Positions 9,001 to 9,228 of a stretch of 9,228 bases of DNA are shown in pieces. Source of the stretch: Candidatus Omnitrophota bacterium. GTDB lineage: Bacteria; Omnitrophota; Gorgyraeia; Zapsychrales; Zapsychraceae. Positions within the stretch are counted from its first letter, which is position 1. Every line of letters begins with the position of its first letter. The notes under the pieces are model-generated. The model saw only the letters and a program-made list of their open reading frames with translations, was not told the DNA's origin and searched no databases. The position numbers and the translations under genes are program-made. The stretch is taken from the NCBI GenBank assembly GCA_020430005.1, contig JAGQKQ010000056.1, positions 1 through 9,228 on the forward strand. Direction: 5' to 3'.

Positions 9001-9228
9001 AGCATTTTGTCATCAACATGAGAATGAATCTGGAAGCTATTCGCGCATTCCTGGACAAGGTCGGAGAGCGTTATGATGTAACAATTTCTGATAGATATTT
9101 ACCAGGAGCGGCAACTATCAATGCAACGTCTGCAATTTTAATTAAGATTTTAAGGAAGAAGTCTTCATTATTCTCAAAACAAAAGGCGGAAGATTCAGAT
9201 ATTACAGAAGGTCTGGATATTCCATCAG
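1..9228 (+). CDS. Giant multidomain membrane protein, partial at both ends (sigma-70 + GH2-like glycosidase + triplicated metalloprotease-like module)
   Basis: The reading frame starting at position 3 has no stop codon through position 9227 (3,075 codons), and neither the gene's start nor its stop is in the window. Under uniform codon use the chance of this is about 1 in 10^64. Recognisable domains occur all along the same frame: sigma-70 regions 1.2-4 (339-641), a GH2-type TIM barrel (1075-1453) and three related modules (1520-2859). The frame is therefore genuinely coding and not interrupted. Hydrophobic or signal-peptide-like segments near 249-336, 1014-1034, 2387-2400, 2863-2880, 2905-2924 and 2946-2962 suggest several membrane crossings and possible cleavage into separate products. 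I count only six cysteines. No internal ATG has a convincing ribosome binding site. Giant ORFs of this style are known from Candidatus Omnitrophota; that assignment is inference. The overall function is unknown. Confidence 0.95.
3..740 (+). other. N-terminal segment of unknown function (residues 1-246)
   Basis: This is the first visible part of the giant protein, cut by the window edge. It is a mixed alpha/beta-looking, highly charged sequence. Around residues 55-125 hydrophobic strands alternate with charged turns. From about 155 to 190 there is a basic helical stretch rich in Arg, Lys and Glu. I see no signature that identifies a family. It lies immediately before the first membrane anchor. 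The pattern of cytoplasmic sigma domain after the anchor means this segment would also be cytoplasmic if the anchor is a two-helix hairpin, or external if the number of crossings is odd. It does not visibly resemble the triplicated module found later in the protein. Confidence 0.6.
741..1016 (+). other. Membrane anchor of two or three hydrophobic segments (residues 247-338)
   Basis: The first segment, residues 249-270 (747-812), is a strong transmembrane helix made mostly of Ile, Phe, Trp, Met, Leu and Val with no charged residue. A short His-Gly-Gly-Tyr turn follows, then a second, shorter hydrophobic stretch at about 274-291. After a basic loop with several Arg and Lys (297-307), a third aromatic-rich, moderately hydrophobic stretch spans about 304-336. 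The basic loop fits the positive-inside rule for a loop between the second and third stretches. The sigma-70 domain starts directly after this anchor, so its carboxyl side should face the cytoplasm. The number of true crossings (two or three) cannot be settled by eye. Confidence 0.75.
1143..1385 (+). other. Sigma region 2 (core binding and -10 recognition helix)
   Basis: Residues 381-461 match sigma region 2. The core-binding helix keeps the pattern of DLIQEGNIGL as DLIHQGSVGI. The melting and -10 region keeps FSTY and the Trp-Trp pair at residues 442-443. In E. coli sigma-70 numbering, Gln437 and Thr440, which read the -12 position, are replaced by Lys446 and Lys449, and Ala438 by Glu447. 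The segment after region 2.4 also lacks the usual PVHM of region 3.0. This suggests that core binding and melting are kept while -10 specificity has changed. Confidence 0.85.
1740..1925 (+). other. Sigma region 4 helix-turn-helix
   Basis: Residues 580-641 correspond to sigma region 4.1-4.2. They contain the conserved Leu-Thr-x-Arg-Glu start, a Met-Arg-Tyr-Gly-Leu core (consensus L-R-F/Y-G-L) and the PRTK motif, followed by the two helices of the helix-turn-helix and a closing Lys-Lys-Leu-Arg. By alignment to E. coli sigma-70, the -35 contacts Arg584, Glu585 and Arg588 become His619, Gln620 and Ser623. The fold signature is clear, but its DNA specificity should differ from a housekeeping sigma factor. 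Confidence 0.85.
1926..3002 (+). other. Helical basic region between the sigma domain and the first internal signal-peptide-like segment (residues 642-1000)
   Basis: This stretch of about 360 residues has no family that I recognise. It begins with a basic linker (about 654-676), then a Glu/Lys-rich helical segment at about 678-705 that could form a coiled coil. A possible helix-turn-helix follows at about 748-790. Four of the six cysteines seen in the window are here (residues 721, 796, 823 and 825), including a Cys-Leu-Cys pair. The end, about 964-1000, contains a Gly-Val-Ser-Glu-Lys-Ser-Ala-Tyr helical motif and closes in a strongly basic run that precedes the hydrophobic segment. Its position on the cytoplasmic side next to the sigma domain makes a regulatory or DNA-binding role possible, but this is inference. 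Confidence 0.6.
2244..2376 (+). other. Possible XRE-like helix-turn-helix
   Basis: Residues 748-791 have the spacing of a small HTH_3-type domain. A Lys-Leu-Ala-Arg-Lys-Gln-Leu helix comes first, then a turn with Asn-Ile-Ser, then a second helix beginning Ala-Ser-Ile-Val-Ser-Gln-Leu. A basic Lys-Tyr-Lys-Arg loop and the helix DIENLLVAIP follow. This matches the usual layout in which a turn with Gly-Ile-Ser precedes a serine-rich recognition helix. The glycine of the turn is Asn here, so the call is tentative. Confidence 0.4.
3003..3107 (+). other. Internal signal-peptide-like segment 1 with an AHA|Q site
   Basis: A very basic stretch with many Lys, Arg and Gln residues (about 1001-1014) leads into an uninterrupted hydrophobic core, GLIAWFIGLILLGLSF (1015-1030). 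It ends in Asn-Ala-His-Ala followed by Gln-Thr. This is the n-region, h-region and AxA cleavage site layout of a type I signal peptide, with predicted cleavage after Ala1034 (3102-3104). It lies more than 1,000 residues inside the protein, directly before the glycosidase domain. It could be a plain transmembrane helix, or a site where signal peptidase releases the downstream part. Confidence 0.65.
3225..4360 (+). other. Glycoside hydrolase TIM-barrel domain, GH2-like (clan GH-A)
   Basis: Residues 1075-1453 form a retaining glycosidase barrel. The entry motif NGKPFVVKAV (1096-1105) and MRDMGVNAIRIFHHP (1164-1178) are typical of the GH2 barrel and related GH5-like enzymes. The acid/base glutamate is Glu1254 in WVLGNE at the end of strand 4, preceded by the usual His-Arg-Asn-x-Pro. 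The nucleophile is Glu1341 in LIGEYG at the end of strand 7. The strand-8 region has FEYLDEWW (1384-1391). Both catalytic residues are present, so the domain is probably active on a beta-linked glycan, but I cannot name the substrate. It follows an internal signal-peptide-like segment, which fits an extracytoplasmic location. Two Asp/Asn-rich calcium-loop-like motifs lie between the first strand and the 1164 helix. No GH2 N-terminal jelly-roll domain is evident. Confidence 0.88.
3384..3467 (+). other. Pair of EF-hand/dockerin-like calcium-binding loops inside the glycosidase
   Basis: The second loop, DENRNGRRDPQE (residues 1144-1155), fits the 12-residue EF-hand pattern exactly: Asp at 1, Asn at 3 and 5, Gly at 6, Asp at 9 and Glu at 12. 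Sixteen residues earlier, the loop starting at Asp1128 has Asp-x-Asn-x-Asn at 1, 3 and 5 and Asp at 9, but Asn at 6 and no Glu at 12, so it is a weaker match. The pair probably binds calcium and shapes the substrate cleft. This is inferred from the motif only. Confidence 0.6.
4362..4559 (+). other. Linker between glycosidase and repeat module A
   Basis: Residues 1454-1519 are hydrophilic and mostly helical in composition. They begin with a run rich in Asp, Glu and Gln right after the barrel, then alternate Leu/Ile with charged residues. I see no motif and no match with the start of modules B or C, although the N-terminal boundary of module A is uncertain and part of this stretch may belong to it. 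Confidence 0.5.
4560..5840 (+). repeat. Module copy A of a tandem protein-level repeat (degenerate metalloprotease-like)
   Basis: Residues 1520-1946 form the first of three related modules. Landmarks shared with B and C, in order, are: an opening strand pair around AQKWNVRIEINVTRKILTY; GYVKYLLTETVEG followed by a YVRV strand; a KVVYFSNNVYVNV strand; NVPLCQWYP; and the closing AARKIYEYYFG with ESVMEFY. At the place where copy C has HExxH, this copy has Asn-Ser-Leu-Ile-Arg (1781-1785). The third-ligand position is Gln1827. None of the expected metal ligands remain, so it is probably a structural or binding copy. Sequence identity with B and C is low except at the landmarks, so the duplication is old. 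The left boundary is approximate. Confidence 0.75.
5868..7130 (+). repeat. Module copy B of a tandem protein-level repeat (degenerate metalloprotease-like)
   Basis: Residues 1956-2376 form the second module. It opens with a Trp-Pro-x-Gly motif shared with C (residues 1970-1973), then has AQKNGQRLNVDFENKIVAFY, QVKYVKTMTVDG, a FFVKI strand, the VVVLGGNVLIDLERAV strand-helix, QVPLAYQYE, YIGQIVYG and the closing AAKRLYERYFGELPK. The helix equivalent to the HExxH helix of copy C reads Arg-Glu-Leu-Phe-Glu-His-Ala (2216-2222). This keeps one Glu and one His but breaks the spacing, and the position of the third ligand is Val2257. It looks like a decayed metalloprotease active site. It is followed by signal-peptide-like segment 2. 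Confidence 0.8.
7143..7208 (+). other. Internal signal-peptide-like segment 2 with an AYA|D site
   Basis: Between modules B and C a short basic start (Tyr-Arg-Gly-Phe-Lys, 2381-2385) is followed by VSSVIDFFFGTPAYA and then Asp-Glu. The end matches an AxA signal peptidase I site after Ala2400 (7200-7202). The hydrophobic core is short, about 13 residues, and interrupted by an Asp, so it is weaker than segments 1 and 3. It does coincide exactly with a module boundary. Confidence 0.45.
7242..8579 (+). repeat. Module copy C of the tandem repeat, retaining a HExxH metalloprotease-like site
   Basis: Residues 2414-2859 form the third module. It shares with A and B the Trp-Pro-Ser-Gly opening (B only), LMQKGGERLEINITNKILSFY, DFVKYLLTFTMDG, the LLVRV strand, a hydrophobic strand-helix near 2640-2655, RVPLKLQYW and the closing THVYERYFSELPK with DTVMEFY. 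The DNA for the closing motif is nearly the same as in B (7031 and 8488), while most of the rest has diverged. Unlike A and B it has an intact HEMFH motif. It also has about 20 extra residues, rich in Arg and His, before that motif. The module ends where the next membrane segment starts. Confidence 0.8.
8118..8243 (+). other. Candidate zinc-binding site HEMFH + downstream Glu in module C
   Basis: His2706, Glu2707 and His2710 form an HExxH motif in a helix preceded by Asn-Glu-Thr-Leu-Tyr and followed by Ala-Pro. Glu2747, in a GEVQAY helix 37 residues later, is a good candidate for the third ligand of a gluzincin-type zinc peptidase. This site lies in the same module position where A has NSLIR and B has RELFEH. 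A catalytic metallopeptidase is inferred from the motif and spacing; no known peptidase family was recognised. Confidence 0.55.
8583..8890 (+). other. Membrane cluster with internal signal-peptide-like segment 3 (AFA|A)
   Basis: Three hydrophobic segments follow module C. The first, residues 2863-2880 (KLLLIVFSLINVLLVLNLL core), is a clear transmembrane helix. A charged loop of about 25 residues (2881-2904) follows. The second, LVILLFAGWFLSAFTNVAFA (2905-2924), is preceded by Lys-Asn-Lys and ends with an AFA|AQQ site like a type I signal peptide. A Pro/Asn-rich stretch leads to the third helix at about 2946-2962, followed by basic Arg-Leu-Arg. The basic flanks put the 2881-2904 loop and the sequence after 2963 in the cytoplasm by the positive-inside rule. 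Confidence 0.7.
8892..9227 (+). other. C-terminal visible segment of unknown function (residues 2964-3075, continues past the window)
   Basis: After the last transmembrane helix the protein becomes charged and helical again, with an Arg/Lys/Glu-rich start, a Leu-Leu-Lys-Asp-Asp-Glu segment near 2998 and a basic Lys-Ile-Leu-Arg-Lys-Lys stretch near 3050. Its placement right after a membrane helix with basic flank suggests a new cytoplasmic domain. I do not recognise a family. The frame is still open at the last base. Confidence 0.5.

Noticed and set aside
1..9228. CRISPR array, tRNA/rRNA, insertion sequence, terminator or phage attachment site
   Set aside because: No short direct repeats with regular spacing, cloverleaf-like segment, terminal inverted repeats, transposase motif or GC-rich hairpin followed by T-run was seen. 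Every base lies in the open coding frame.
1..9228. NRPS/PKS megasynthase or repetitive adhesin
   Set aside because: No adenylation, condensation, ketosynthase or carrier-protein motifs, and no short Ig-like, cadherin or RTX repeats are present.

Overview
The window contains one thing: a single open reading frame on the + strand that enters at the left edge and leaves at the right edge. Read from position 3, it runs 3,075 codons to 9227 with no TAA, TAG or TGA. I translated all of it by hand. The start and stop codons both lie outside the window, so this is an internal slice of a giant gene. No other gene, intergenic gap, RNA gene, terminator, CRISPR array or insertion sequence is visible. In this frame the residue number equals the codon start position divided by 3, and residue numbers below use that rule.

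The order of domains is: (1) an unrecognised N-terminal segment (residues 1-246); (2) a membrane anchor of two or three hydrophobic segments (247-338); (3) a full sigma-70-type domain with regions 1.2, 2, 3 and 4 (339-641); (4) a helical, basic region with a possible extra helix-turn-helix (642-1000); (5) an internal signal-peptide-like segment ending in an AHA|Q-type site (1001-1035); (6) a glycoside hydrolase TIM barrel related to GH2, with both catalytic glutamates and two calcium-loop-like motifs (1075-1453); (7) three tandem, strongly diverged copies (A, B, C) of a module of about 430 residues (1520-2859), where only copy C carries an HExxH metalloprotease-like motif and a second signal-peptide-like site lies between B and C; (8) a membrane cluster with a third signal-peptide-like site (2861-2963); (9) an unrecognised, probably cytoplasmic tail that runs off the window.

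The hydrophobic segments suggest that the chain crosses the membrane several times. The sigma and helix-turn-helix parts would be cytoplasmic, and the glycosidase and repeat modules would be extracytoplasmic. Signal peptidase could cut at the internal AxA sites and turn this into a bacterial polyprotein. One hypothesis is that an outside sugar- or wall-degrading arm is coupled to an inside transcription factor.

Organism: a bacterium with about 40% GC. Giant multidomain ORFs with carbohydrate-active and membrane segments are known from Candidatus Omnitrophota, and that is my best guess. It is an inference from gene architecture, not from a marker gene.
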